Positions 54,929 through 64,000 of a stretch of DNA of 64,000 bases are shown piece by piece. Each line of letters opens with the position of its first letter. Position 1 is the stretch's first letter. The DNA comes from Reichenbachiella sp. (lineage in GTDB: Bacteria; Bacteroidota; Bacteroidia; Cytophagales; Cyclobacteriaceae), in NCBI RefSeq assembly GCF_033344935.1, contig NZ_JAWPMM010000001.1:4057501-4121500 (forward strand). Reading direction: 5' to 3'. Position numbers and translations under genes: made by a program. The notes beneath the pieces were generated by a model, which was given only the letters and a program-made list of their open reading frames with translations, ran no database searches and was not told the origin of the DNA.

Positions 54929-57900
54929 AACAATTCATTATACTTATGAATCTGTTCATTGCTACATTAACCTTTGGCCAGGCACCTTCGATATCTTTTA
55001 CCTTCAAAGACAATGTTTGCAAAGAAGAAGGTCTTGGTATCCTTAACCAAAGCACTAACCAGCAAAGGATGGAATGGGATTTTTGTGTTCAAGATATGGA
55101 AAGTACTCCGTCTGCTACACATCTCATAACAAGCACTTCTCTAAATGGTCCATATAGTATTGAACTGCTCAAGGAGAGTGGACAATGGTATGGATTTATA
55201 CCTTCAAGGAATAATGACGCTATTTATTTAGCCGAATTCAGCCAAGGTCTTAAAAACCCTCCTACTCTAAGTTCACTTGGTTCATTCGACAACAATTTAT
55301 CAGGACCAAGTGGTATTTCTTTCCTAGATAGCTCGAAGAATTATTATGCCTATACCACTAATCTTGACAACGAGAGCATTATACGACTAGATTTTGGCAA
55401 TTCTTTAACAAATACTCCAACCTATCAAAATTTAGGAAATTTCGGTCAAATAGTAAATCCAGATGGGATCAAAATCATCAATGATGAGCTGGATTCCTAT
55501 AAGCTTTTAGTGACCTATGGCTCTACCGTAGCAATCATTGACTTTGGTGATCAACCGACTTCGTCAGGTACGATTTCATCATTTGTTGTGCCCAATGCAA
55601 GCCGACTCTGGGGAATTGATCTATATAAAGACGCTGGCAATTGGTATGGTCTAATTTCTTCTTTTAGTAATGGAAGGGTATTTCATCTCAATTTTGGAGC
55701 TAATATATCTACAACTCCAACCATCTCAGAATTACCCAACGGGGGATACAGTTTTGGTTCTCCTGCTGATATTCGTATTATTAAAGACCATGAAAACTAC
55801 TATGGCGTTTTTCAGGCGAGAAACGGCCAAGTTTATAAGTACAGCTTTGGAACGAGCCTTTCAAACACTTCACCTAATGTAGCTCAACTTGGCAATTTTG
55901 GACTTTTTGGTACCAATTGCTCTGGACTATTTGCAGTACGCGATTCTTCAGAGTTCCTTGTTTTAAATACAGAGTTCACTACACATCGAATTAATGTTGT
56001 AAACTTTAAAAAAGATTGTGGATTGGAAAATGATGTTTATTATGAGAGTAATCCTAGAGTTTCATTAGCCGCTGCCGGAACCTATCCATTTACTATAACT
56101 GCCTATAACGATAGTACCTTTTCTGAAAGTTATGATGAAGTGACCGTTACTACAAACACCGCCCCTCCCATTTCCTTTACAGATAACAATAATGAATGCC
56201 TAGGCCAAGCCAATACTTTCACCCCCAGCGATATGGGATTGGCATCTTACGAGTGGTCCTTTGATGGAGGTGTCACAAGTGGATTCAGCAGTACAGCTGA
56301 TACCACACATACTTTCAGCCAAGTAGGTGACAGCATAGTGTTTCTTACCGTCAGTGACGGGACTTGTTCCAACTTCGTGAAAGATACCATCTCCATTTAT
56401 CCAGTGCCCACAATCCCTACCTTTTCCACTCCAGGAGCCCCCTATTGTACCGGAGCGGATTTGGCTTTTGAAAACCTCTTTGATGAATCCAACTACAACG
56501 GAGCCACGCTCACCTATGATTGGAACTATAATAGTGAAGGAAATACAAATGAGCGGGATGGAACATTTGCATTTGATTCAGAAGGGACTAAAACCATCAC
56601 ACTCACTGCCACAATTCCAGGGTGCTCTACTCCAAGTGCTGGGACCGATATCAATGTGATTGCCGGACCAGATGTCGGATTTAGTTTTGAAGACTTATGT
56701 CTGGAAGACGAAACACAATTCCACAATTCCACTACTGGCACAGGTATAACTGGTCAAACCTGGAATTTCGGTGATGGTAGTGGTACTTCTTCAGCTTCTT
56801 CACCCACTTATAGCTATGCTGCTCATGGTAATTATGATGTGTCTTTAACGGTGAACAACAATCAAGGCTGCAGCAATGAGTTGACCTTACCCATTACGAT
56901 TGATGATAAACCAGTAGCTTCTTTCAACCATGGCCCGGCCTGTGAAGGTGTTGATATATCTTTCTTGGATGAATCAAGTGTTGACGGATTAGCAAATATC
57001 ACCAGCCACGAATGGGATTTTGAAGGATTAGGTACTTCAACAAATCAAAATCCAAACTTTACATTTGATAGCCAAGGTTCTTATGATGTAGAACTTATTG
57101 TTGAAACCTCAGCTGGTTGTCGAGATACCGTAACTTCCACAGTCAACGTACTATTGGCTCCTGCGGCTAATTTTGAGGTGGATTTAGGTTGTATCAACAC
57201 AGAAACTATTTTCTTGGATAAATCCGAAGGAGATTTTAGCAACCCAATCACCCAATGGATTTGGACCATAGACGGCAGTTTGGCATCCTATAGCTCCAGT
57301 TTTGGAGAAGTATATAATGATGCTGGTGACCATACAATATCATTATTGGTTAGGTCAGCGAATAGCTGCCAATCTGTGCACAATGATAATTTTACAATAA
57401 GCGAATTGCCTGTGGTAGATTTTACGGTTGAAAAAGCTTGCGACAATGAGTCGACAGTTTTTCAAGATGCTACTAACTCTTCATCTGCAGCCATTGAATC
57501 ATACAGTTGGCAGTTCGATAATCAAGGGTCGAGCACATCCAATCCAGCTACTTACCAATTTACAAGTGCTGGAAGTTATACCGTTGGACTTAACATAGTA
57601 GATGAAACAGGATGTGAAGGATCTATTCAAAAAACTGTAACTATTCACCCTTCTCCCACAGCGATAATTAATGCCAGTTCAGATATTGGCCCTGCCCCTT
57701 TAATGATTGATTTCACAGATGAATCTCACAGCACCCAATCATCTTTTTGGTTGTTTGGAGATGAAGATGAATCTACAAGCTCGCAGAACAATCCACAATT
57801 TACTTATACTGATGAAGGCGACTATACTGCACAATTAATCAGCACCAATGACTTAGGATGTAGCGATACTACCTCTTTAGCCATTACGGTAGCTGATCCG

Positions 57901-58485
57901 ATTTTAGATTTGGAGTTGGTACAAATCAGTACTGAAGAATCCGAAGAAAAAACCAGTGTTTCATTAACCGTGAGAAATAGTGGCAACGTAATCTTACACG
58001 GCTTTGATATCCGTATTGACCTGGATAACAATTCTTCCATTTTCGAAAGTTACGCTGGTACGATCACCCGAGGTAAAAGTATTACCTACCCTTTAAATTT
58101 CACTTTTTCCAGTGTAGGGAACAACATAGGCTATACATGTATCACCCTTTTAGATCGAGTGGAAGAATTTGAAGACATCAATATTGTCAACAACGAAAGT
58201 TGCATTGATTTCAATCAACAACTGATCATAGAGAACTCTTATCCTAACCCAGTTAGAAGTACTGATACAAAAATTCGATTCAATATGATCTTGCCAGCAG
58301 ACGGGCCGGTTCAAATATTCCTCTTAGATGCTACCGGAGCAATTTTGTATCAGGACACATATATGGAGGCCAAAGCAGGGCTGAATAGTTTCTTTCTGGA
58401 CATCTATTCTTTTGAACAAGGCATGTATTTCATCAAAACTGTCTATGACCAAAACGAATCGACCCAGCGATTCGTCAAGATGTGA
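54925..58485 (+). CDS. Large secreted PKD-repeat protein with T9SS sorting domain
   Basis: A 1186-residue protein. Signal peptide 1-18 (start GTG, or ATG at 54949). Residues about 30-380 contain at least four repeats with the pattern FG..L.N.P....LG.FG, probably a beta-propeller. About 415-990 holds seven PKD-like repeats, each beginning like P-V-A-S-F and containing WDFG-type blocks (NFGDGSGTSS, EWDFEGLGTS). About 990-1095 is CARDB-like; about 1098-1186 is a type A T9SS C-terminal domain (SYPNPV ... GMYFIKTVYD). It overlaps the sulfotransferase gene by 4 bp, so it is made together with the polysaccharide enzymes. Probably an adhesin or surface scaffold. Confidence 0.92.
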   Translation: MKQFIILMNLFIATLTFGQAPSISFTFKDNVCKEEGLGILNQSTNQQRMEWDFCVQDMESTPSATHLITSTSLNGPYSIELLKESGQWYGFIPSRNNDAIYLAEFSQGLKNPPTLSSLGSFDNNLSGPSGISFLDSSKNYYAYTTNLDNESIIRLDFGNSLTNTPTYQNLGNFGQIVNPDGIKIINDELDSYKLLVTYGSTVAIIDFGDQPTSSGTISSFVVPNASRLWGIDLYKDAGNWYGLISSFSNGRVFHLNFGANISTTPTISELPNGGYSFGSPADIRIIKDHENYYGVFQARNGQVYKYSFGTSLSNTSPNVAQLGNFGLFGTNCSGLFAVRDSSEFLVLNTEFTTHRINVVNFKKDCGLENDVYYESNPRVSLAAAGTYPFTITAYNDSTFSESYDEVTVTTNTAPPISFTDNNNECLGQANTFTPSDMGLASYEWSFDGGVTSGFSSTADTTHTFSQVGDSIVFLTVSDGTCSNFVKDTISIYPVPTIPTFSTPGAPYCTGADLAFENLFDESNYNGATLTYDWNYNSEGNTNERDGTFAFDSEGTKTITLTATIPGCSTPSAGTDINVIAGPDVGFSFEDLCLEDETQFHNSTTGTGITGQTWNFGDGSGTSSASSPTYSYAAHGNYDVSLTVNNNQGCSNELTLPITIDDKPVASFNHGPACEGVDISFLDESSVDGLANITSHEWDFEGLGTSTNQNPNFTFDSQGSYDVELIVETSAGCRDTVTSTVNVLLAPAANFEVDLGCINTETIFLDKSEGDFSNPITQWIWTIDGSLASYSSSFGEVYNDAGDHTISLLVRSANSCQSVHNDNFTISELPVVDFTVEKACDNESTVFQDATNSSSAAIESYSWQFDNQGSSTSNPATYQFTSAGSYTVGLNIVDETGCEGSIQKTVTIHPSPTAIINASSDIGPAPLMIDFTDESHSTQSSFWLFGDEDESTSSQNNPQFTYTDEGDYTAQLISTNDLGCSDTTSLAITVADPILDLELVQISTEESEEKTSVSLTVRNSGNVILHGFDIRIDLDNNSSIFESYAGTITRGKSITYPLNFTFSSVGNNIGYTCITLLDRVEEFEDINIVNNESCIDFNQQLIIENSYPNPVRSTDTKIRFNMILPADGPVQIFLLDATGAILYQDTYMEAKAGLNSFFLDIYSFEQGMYFIKTVYDQNESTQRFVKM

Positions 58486-58748
58486 TGCTTTGCATCTAAA
58501 ATTAGTTTGACCGTTCGACGACAATTCTAACAATTATTTCTTCTAAAAACATAAAATGTCCGAAGGTGGCATTTATGCATTAAGGGTTGATTTTTCATAG
58601 GGTGGCCTGTTTTTCTGCTTGTTTTCAGATTATCGAACAATCACCCGTTTAACTCAAAATGAAACATTCTATTGAAATAATAAAATTTCATTATTGAGAT
58701 AGAATAATTACTAATCTTACTAATTTTGAACCGAAGAATATTTTGCAA

Positions 58749-59237
58749 ATGCTAATGATTGGCAACACGAAAATCGACAAAACAGACAGGAAAATCTTAA
58801 AGATTTTGCAAGCAAATGGTAAAATTACCAATGCTAAGCTATCCGAAGAGATAGGTTTATCTCCGGCACCTACACTTGAAAGGGTGAAAAAACTCGAAAA
58901 CTCAGGTATTATTAAAAGCTATCATGCAGAACTAGACTCTGCCATGCTTGGACTCGGAGTCAATACTTTTGTACAAGTTTCCTTGAAAGGTCATAATAAA
59001 CCCAATATTGAAACTTTTCTAAGTAAAATTTCTGACATCGAAGAAATCATCGAATGTCATCATATCACAGGTTCAGGTGATTTTATCTTGAGGATTGTAG
59101 CCAAGGACATCGCCTCCTACCAACAGCTGATGTTGGAGAAGGTGAGCGACATAGATATTGTCGATAGCTTGCAGTCTATGGTGATACTTTCTACCTTTAA
59201 AAACAGTAAGGAGGTACCAGTACCAGCGGATAACTAA
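58749..59237 (+). CDS. Lrp/AsnC family transcriptional regulator
   Basis: A 162-residue regulator. HTH at about residues 10-55: IDKTDRKILKILQANGKITNAKLSEEIGLSPAPTLERVKKL. The rest is the RAM/ACT-like effector domain with VQVSLKGHNKPN and GSGDFILRIVAKD. A TTG lies upstream at 58743; ATG at 58749 or 58755 is the probable start. A TAATTTTG element at 58721-58728 fits the Bacteroidota -7 box, with TTG 24 nt upstream, slightly long. Transcribed alone; target unknown. Confidence 0.93.
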   Translation: MLMIGNTKIDKTDRKILKILQANGKITNAKLSEEIGLSPAPTLERVKKLENSGIIKSYHAELDSAMLGLGVNTFVQVSLKGHNKPNIETFLSKISDIEEIIECHHITGSGDFILRIVAKDIASYQQLMLEKVSDIDIVDSLQSMVILSTFKNSKEVPVPADN

Positions 59238-59337
59238 ACACTGCCTTCAATGGATAGAAATCAGGGGTTTACTACTGATTTACAATTGATTTAGCAATGT
59301 TTCCATAATTATTTCAACTCTAGTTGATAAGTCCTTT

Positions 59338-59847
59338 ATGACCAAAGAAAAAAATCTGATTTTGAATGCCATTCAGATCGATCAGCGTATCGTGAGAATG
59401 GCATACGAAATCTACGAAAACAATCTAGACGAAAAGCATCTCATCTTGGCGGGTGTCTCGGATAACGGGTTCGTATTTGCCTCATTGATGAGTAAGGAGC
59501 TTGAGAAAATCTCTCCACTCAAAACATCAGTTGTTCGGGTCGACATCAACAAAGAAGCTCCTTTTTTGGAAGAAGTACATCTAGATAAAATGGAAGAAAA
59601 GGAGTTGACCAAAAAATCAATTGTACTCTTCGATGATGTACTCAACTCAGGAAAAACAGCCGCCTTTGCTCTAAAAGCCTTCTTAAATACGAACATAAAA
59701 AAAATAGAAGTGGTTGTGATGGTCAATCGCAGCCACAAATCATTTCCTATTTACCCAAAATACAAAGGATACGAATTAGCCACTACCATCAACGAGCATG
59801 TAGAGGTAATCCTTAAAGGAAAAGAAAAGGGCGTCTATTTGTTCTAG
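59338..59847 (+). CDS. Phosphoribosyltransferase family protein
   Basis: A 169-residue type I phosphoribosyltransferase. The PRPP motif is in SIVLFDDVLNSGKTAAFAL (residues about 98-115), after HLILAGVSDNGFVFASLM; this general pattern is that of PyrR/Hpt/Apt enzymes. It resembles PyrR in length, but no pyr genes are near. Start ATG at 59338 follows a 100-bp gap. Confidence 0.85.
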   Translation: MTKEKNLILNAIQIDQRIVRMAYEIYENNLDEKHLILAGVSDNGFVFASLMSKELEKISPLKTSVVRVDINKEAPFLEEVHLDKMEEKELTKKSIVLFDDVLNSGKTAAFALKAFLNTNIKKIEVVVMVNRSHKSFPIYPKYKGYELATTINEHVEVILKGKEKGVYLF

Positions 59848-59943
59848 CCATATACGTGGCTCTATTACGCGATCCGTTCGACAGAACTGCTGTTCTTTCT
59901 AGAAGGGCAATCGCTCTACTTACTGCAACATAGTATCACAATC

Positions 59944-60079
59944 AATCTCCCCAACCCTCTTCTCCAAGAGGGAGTTTTCTCGCACTTGTTGTGGAATCTA
60001 TCTGATCGAGCAACAGCTGTCAAAGAAACAGATGCTGCAGGTAATTTCCCCCTTTTTGAAAAGGGGGCTAGGGGGATTA
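59944..60079. repeat. MITE-like element with paired hairpin ends
   Basis: Arms AATCTCCCCAACCC (59944) and GGGGGCTAGGGGGATT (to 60079) are inverted repeats, and each carries an inner hairpin: CCCTCTTCTCCAAGAGGG near 59954 and CCCCCTTTTTGAAAAGGGGG near 60048. It fills most of the gap between the phosphoribosyltransferase and M16 genes. The CCCCCTTTTTGAAAAGGGGG-type end is familiar as a repeat from Bacteroidota; its far hairpin may terminate the M16 gene. Confidence 0.6.
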
Positions 60080-60102
60080 GTCCGCACACTATGCGCTAAA
60101 CC

Positions 60103-62910
60103 CTACTCCTCCGGATACAATACCACTTGAATGTAAGCTTCAGTATTCAAATACTTTTTAGCTACCTCCTGAATGTCCTTGGCTGTCAAATCCTCAATTC
60201 GCTGATCTAACCATTTTACCTCTTGGTAATCATAGCCATTTACATGATACGTTTTTAGCACATTCATCCAGTAGCCATTAGTTTTCCAGTGCAATTCCTG
60301 ATCTCTACGCTGAGCTTCCTTGATCTTATTGAGATTCTCATCAGAAACTCCCTTTTCTTGAATTTCTTGAATAGTCTCCAATGCAGAAGAAACCAAGTCA
60401 TCGACATTCTCCGGTCCACAAGGAAAACTAATATTGAATTCGAAGCTTTCATAAGGGGATTTGCTGCTATAACCAGAAGCTCCCACACCGTAGACCCCAC
60501 TTTTCTCTTCACGAAGTATTTCTACCAAACGAATATCTAGAATTTCTGACAAGCATTTCAGGTAATAGGAATCTTCTCGTGAATATTTCATTTCACCCGT
60601 AAACACCATGTTCACCATGCTCTTTGGCTCAGATCCTTTATACACTTTTTCATCAACCATTCCGCTTGGAGCACGCACACCACGATCGACCCATTCCTCT
60701 TCTTTTGTACTCGGGATGCCGCCCAAGTATTTTTCAATCATTGGGATTAGAGTCTCTTCTTCCACATTGCCAACAAACCAGAAAGAGAAATCCCCTGGGC
60801 TGGAAAATCTGTCTTTGTAAAAGGACAAGGCCTGATCCAAATCGACTTTTTGCAAATCTTCAGTAGTCGGGATACCTCCTCCCCTCATATTATCCTGAGA
60901 CAGTATTTTTGCCATTCTATCCTGATAAAAGTAATTAGGATCTGACATAACATTTGAAAGGAAGGCCTCATTACGCTGCATTAAAGACTGATAGGCCGTC
61001 TCATCACGTCTAACCTCTGTGAAATACAAATAGGTCAATTGCAGCAGGGCCTCCAAGTCTTTCGGTGAAGAGCTACCTCTGAAACCCTCTTCGAGGTCAC
61101 TGATATATGGCTGCAGCCCAACAGATTTACCTGCCAATACTTTCTGAAGGTCGGTATACGAATAAGCTCCAATACCGCTTAACCCTACAATATTGGTAGC
61201 AAACGAAGCCGACCAATAGACACTATCTTCCGCCAGAGAAATACCGCCTGAGCGATGTGCCATAAACTGAATCTCGTCATTCTTATAATCAGTAGATTTA
61301 ATAAAAACTTGAGCCCCATTGGAAAGTTTAATAGTAGTTACCTCCAATCCTTCAATAATAGATTTTTCGACTACCTTTCCTGGAGTAGGTTCGTTCTGAA
61401 TTAATTGATCACTCAAAACTAAGTCCTGTAGCGCTTCTGGCTCGCTTTCATCCGATGCCTTCACCCAAGCCAATAAATCTTCTGTAGTTGGAAGCATTAC
61501 GTCTTCCTTTTCTGGCGCGGTCAAATAAATCACTCTATTTTCTTCATTAATCTGTGCTCCAATTATTGCATTCACTTCATCCAGCTTGATACCCTCTAAA
61601 TATTTTTTTGTGAAAGCATATTCATAGTCAATACCAGGCACTGGCTCTTTCTCTAAGAAATGGTTCACTAGTTCGTCAACAAGTCCGGCTGATTCGGTCT
61701 TATCTCTTTCGTTATACGCTCTTTCATAAGCCTCCATCAAATTCAACTTTTCAGTTTTCAATTCAGAAGCTGTAAATCCATGTAGCTGCACTCTTTTGAC
61801 TTCGTTCATCAAGGCTCGCACCCCGCCTTCTACGTCATCTGGTTTAGGCACTGCAAAGCAAGAAAATGCGCTTTTACTTCTGGTAATAAAAGACCCGATC
61901 GAAGTCGAAGCGTATAGATATGGAGGTTTTGCCTCTTGCAGCAGATCTCTTAGACGCTGATTGATCATTGAAGTAAACAAACTTTGGATCAGCCCCTTCC
62001 GATAATCATTCCCAGTTACTAGTTCCTCTGAATCAGATTTATACATCAAGTTGAAAATAATATTAGTAGCTTCTTTATCAGATGCTACTGCTACTAATGG
62101 TTCCAAATTATCAGGGACTGATATTTCTTCTCTTGGGCGCTCATTTTTAGGATTTTTAAAAGCCGAAAATTGCTTCTTTATCTTCACCTCCATTTGATCC
62201 ACATCGATATCTCCAACAGCGATCACTGCCATTAAATTTGGACGATACCAATCTTTATAGAATCTTTTTATTGTTTCTGGCTCAAAGGTTTCTAATGTCT
62301 CTTTGGTTCCTATAGGCAAACGGTCCGCATATTTTGACCCTTTGAAAATAACTGGCAAATACTCTTGTACCATTCGCATTTGCGCACCCTGCCCTAGTCT
62401 CCACTCTTCAATCACCACTCCTCGTTCCTTTTCTATTTCTTCCGAATTAAAAAGCAAATTACCTCCCCAGTCCTGAAGAATAGTCAATCCCTTATCAATG
62501 ATGGCTTCATCGTCTGAAGGGATAGGCAAAATGTAAACCGTCTCATCAAACGAGGTATAAGCATTCAAATGTGCCCCAAATTTCACGCCTACAGACTGCA
62601 AATAATCAACAAGCTCATTTTTAGCGAAGTGTTCTGAGCCATTGAAAGCCATGTGTTCGGTGAAATGAGCCAGTCCTCTTTGATCATCATCTTCTAAAAC
62701 GGAGCCTGCATTCACTACAAGCCTTAATTCAACCCGATCTTCTGGCTTCTCATTTTTCTTTATAAAATATTTCAGACCATTTTTCAATGTGCCTTTTCTA
62801 ATAGAAGCATCAAATGGAATCTTATCTTCCAGAGATAACTCTTGCCCTATGATTTGTGATGCATGGATTAGAAATAAGACAGAAAGGATATACTTGATTA
62901 AATGATTCAT
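60103..62910 (-). CDS. Secreted M16 family zinc metallopeptidase
   Basis: A 935-residue two-domain peptidase with a signal peptide (1-22, ending QIIGQ). The inverted zinc motif HFTEH is at residues 82-86, and a further Glu in GVVIEEWRLG about 75 residues later completes the site. The second half (from about residue 520) has the M16 C-terminal fold without a second active site. Secreted two-domain M16 proteins of Bacteroidota usually degrade peptides in the periplasm. Start ATG at 62910. Confidence 0.93.
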   Translation of the reverse strand: MNHLIKYILSVLFLIHASQIIGQELSLEDKIPFDASIRKGTLKNGLKYFIKKNEKPEDRVELRLVVNAGSVLEDDDQRGLAHFTEHMAFNGSEHFAKNELVDYLQSVGVKFGAHLNAYTSFDETVYILPIPSDDEAIIDKGLTILQDWGGNLLFNSEEIEKERGVVIEEWRLGQGAQMRMVQEYLPVIFKGSKYADRLPIGTKETLETFEPETIKRFYKDWYRPNLMAVIAVGDIDVDQMEVKIKKQFSAFKNPKNERPREEISVPDNLEPLVAVASDKEATNIIFNLMYKSDSEELVTGNDYRKGLIQSLFTSMINQRLRDLLQEAKPPYLYASTSIGSFITRSKSAFSCFAVPKPDDVEGGVRALMNEVKRVQLHGFTASELKTEKLNLMEAYERAYNERDKTESAGLVDELVNHFLEKEPVPGIDYEYAFTKKYLEGIKLDEVNAIIGAQINEENRVIYLTAPEKEDVMLPTTEDLLAWVKASDESEPEALQDLVLSDQLIQNEPTPGKVVEKSIIEGLEVTTIKLSNGAQVFIKSTDYKNDEIQFMAHRSGGISLAEDSVYWSASFATNIVGLSGIGAYSYTDLQKVLAGKSVGLQPYISDLEEGFRGSSSPKDLEALLQLTYLYFTEVRRDETAYQSLMQRNEAFLSNVMSDPNYFYQDRMAKILSQDNMRGGGIPTTEDLQKVDLDQALSFYKDRFSSPGDFSFWFVGNVEEETLIPMIEKYLGGIPSTKEEEWVDRGVRAPSGMVDEKVYKGSEPKSMVNMVFTGEMKYSREDSYYLKCLSEILDIRLVEILREEKSGVYGVGASGYSSKSPYESFEFNISFPCGPENVDDLVSSALETIQEIQEKGVSDENLNKIKEAQRRDQELHWKTNGYWMNVLKTYHVNGYDYQEVKWLDQRIEDLTAKDIQEVAKKYLNTEAYIQVVLYPEE

Positions 62911-63004
62911 AAAGTGAATTTTGATCTTTAATAAAAATAGATGGATATGTGCTTAGATACTAGCTTAGTTTGACTGAAGGTTCCAACGTACCACCAACCG
63001 TCAT

Positions 63005-63619
63005 TTATTGCTTCAACTGGAAATAAAATGATGCATACGTTCTGTTTAGTTTCACGTGGGTGCAAAGACCATCTTCATAGGTGTGAGTATTTCGGCCATC
63101 TTCAGAATATAGCGTAAACATATGATCCTCATCCTTTTTTATAATTAAGTCTTCCGCAAACTGTTGAGAAAAGGTAGTTTCCTTGTTCCCTGGTTCTGAA
63201 AAATAAAGCTCTGGCACAGAATAGGTAATCGGATCAGAAGTCCTCATTTCCTCATAACCATTCACTTCTACCACGTATTCATTCCCCTCTTTCCAGACTT
63301 TGGATTTGGTTCTTGAGCTTCCATTTAACTTACTCTCTGCTTCACCACTTACTAAAACCCCTCCCACATATAGTTCCTCTAGCACATAGTTTACCTTGAA
63401 AGTAAGGAGCATTTTAATAGAAGTTTCGCTTTCTATGAAGTAGAAGATAGAATCTCCTTTCACCACCTTTTCAGCCATCATAAAACCCACTTTCTTGTCC
63501 CCTTTTATGACATCATATTCCAGTCGCTGAGAAAAAGCTGACTGTTTAGTGCAGCCAAGTAAGGATAGCATAACACTTAAAAAAAGTGGGTAAAACCACG
63601 AAGATTTAGGTTGCTTCAT
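63005..63619 (-). CDS. Lipoprotein of unknown function (DUF6134-like)
   Basis: A 204-residue lipoprotein, lipobox LLGC at about residues 20-23 (Cys23 lipidated). The mature part is beta-rich with conserved pattern RLEYDVIKGDKKVGFMMAEKVVKGDSIFY and a closing KLNRTYASFYFQLKQ; such sequences resemble the DUF6134 family, but I am not certain. The frame is open to a TTG at 63652; ATG at 63619 gives the proper signal. 94 bp separate it from the M16 gene on the same strand. Confidence 0.75.
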   Translation of the reverse strand: MKQPKSSWFYPLFLSVMLSLLGCTKQSAFSQRLEYDVIKGDKKVGFMMAEKVVKGDSIFYFIESETSIKMLLTFKVNYVLEELYVGGVLVSGEAESKLNGSSRTKSKVWKEGNEYVVEVNGYEEMRTSDPITYSVPELYFSEPGNKETTFSQQFAEDLIIKKDEDHMFTLYSEDGRNTHTYEDGLCTHVKLNRTYASFYFQLKQ

Positions 63620-63731
63620 GTGAGAAAATAATAGGCTTTGTTTTCTGATCAAATTGAGGTGGAAGTTAAATCAGAATTGCTAAACAGGAATCGAAATTCA
63701 TTAAATTTATAAGAACCAAAAAACTAAAATC

Positions 63732-64000
63732 ATGGCGATCAAACACTACACCAAAGATAATGTTACTGTAAAATGGCAATCCGACCTCTGCATTCATTCA
63801 GAGAAGTGCTTTCACGGGTTATCTAAAGTATTTAACCCTAAAGAAAGACCATGGATAAACATGGACGGTGCCTCTTCGGAGGAAATCATCGCTCAGGTCA
63901 ACAAATGTCCTTCAGGAGCGCTATCTATTTCAGAAGATACAAGCACAGCCACTCAAGAAATCATTGTAGAAACCATGCCCAATGGCCCCCTTATGGTCTA
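63732..64000 (+). CDS. Small (4Fe-4S)-binding protein (partial, runs off the window)
   Basis: About 89 residues are visible. It opens MAIKHYTKDNVTVKWQSDL and contains a divergent mono-cluster motif with Cys at C-IHSEKC and NKCPSGAL (pattern C-x5-C...C-P), the Fer4_19 type found with YjdI-like proteins. It starts at 63732 and continues beyond 64000. Divergent from the lipoprotein gene. Function beyond iron-sulfur binding is unknown. Confidence 0.8.
   Translation, partial: MAIKHYTKDNVTVKWQSDLCIHSEKCFHGLSKVFNPKERPWINMDGASSEEIIAQVNKCPSGALSISEDTSTATQEIIVETMPNGPLMV

Noticed and set aside
59848-59943. Possible tRNA or small RNA remnant after the phosphoribosyltransferase gene
   Set aside because: Short GC-richer patches are present but no cloverleaf or conserved fold could be drawn.

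Overview
The window looks like a chromosome segment of a free-living, probably marine member of Bacteroidota, most likely in the Cytophagales (order-level placement is an inference). The signs are T9SS type C-terminal sorting domains, DUF2723 membrane proteins, TTTG / TAnnTTTG type promoters, a SufBCDSE operon, monomeric isocitrate dehydrogenase and separate nuoC and nuoD genes.

Layout. 1-811 (minus): tRNA-Tyr, tRNA-Gly and tRNA-Thr followed by the 5' end of tuf, the classic tRNA-tuf cluster. 1067-9642: two M1 metallopeptidases flanking a RelE/ParE-type toxin-antitoxin pair and a small membrane protein, then a DUF2723 GT-C type membrane protein. 9662-10988: an intact IS3-family element with a 3-bp target duplication, inserted between the DUF2723 gene and its bidirectional terminator. 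11051-16242 (minus): a tiny T9SS protein, NAD(P)HX repair enzyme and nuoABCD. 16243-26936 (minus): icd, a small membrane protein, panB and a large suf operon (sufBCDSE, a MIP18/SufT-like gene, a bacilliredoxin and a thioredoxin-like protein). 27079-30569: a secreted VOC protein, then a SAM-I riboswitch with its terminator controlling a trans-sulfuration enzyme and homoserine dehydrogenase. 30724-32579: an orphan PAS-HisKA protein lacking an ATPase domain and a secreted TPR-like protein.

32580-58485 is a large surface-polysaccharide locus. Five minus-strand genes (oxidoreductase, acyltransferase, aminotransferase, epimerase, glycosyltransferase) read away from some seventeen plus-strand genes. 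The plus-strand genes encode a 4,6-dehydratase, a candidate polymerase, many glycosyltransferases, a glycosyltransferase-acetyltransferase fusion, a pyruvyltransferase, an FkbM methyltransferase, the Wzx flippase, a second methyltransferase and a sulfotransferase-like protein. Nearly all overlap by a few bases. The last gene, overlapping by 4 bp, encodes a 1186-residue PKD-repeat protein with a T9SS sorting domain, so glycan synthesis and a secreted adhesin-like protein appear to be made together. No export (Wza/Wzc) or initiating phosphoglycosyltransferase gene is present in the window.

58749-64000: an Lrp/AsnC regulator, a phosphoribosyltransferase, an M16 peptidase, a lipoprotein and the start of a small 4Fe-4S protein. 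Intergenic spaces carry several repeat families: 7-nt-periodic repeats at four operon junctions (15435, 20112, 20771, 21326) and three long palindromic, MITE-like elements (15959, 18695, 59944).
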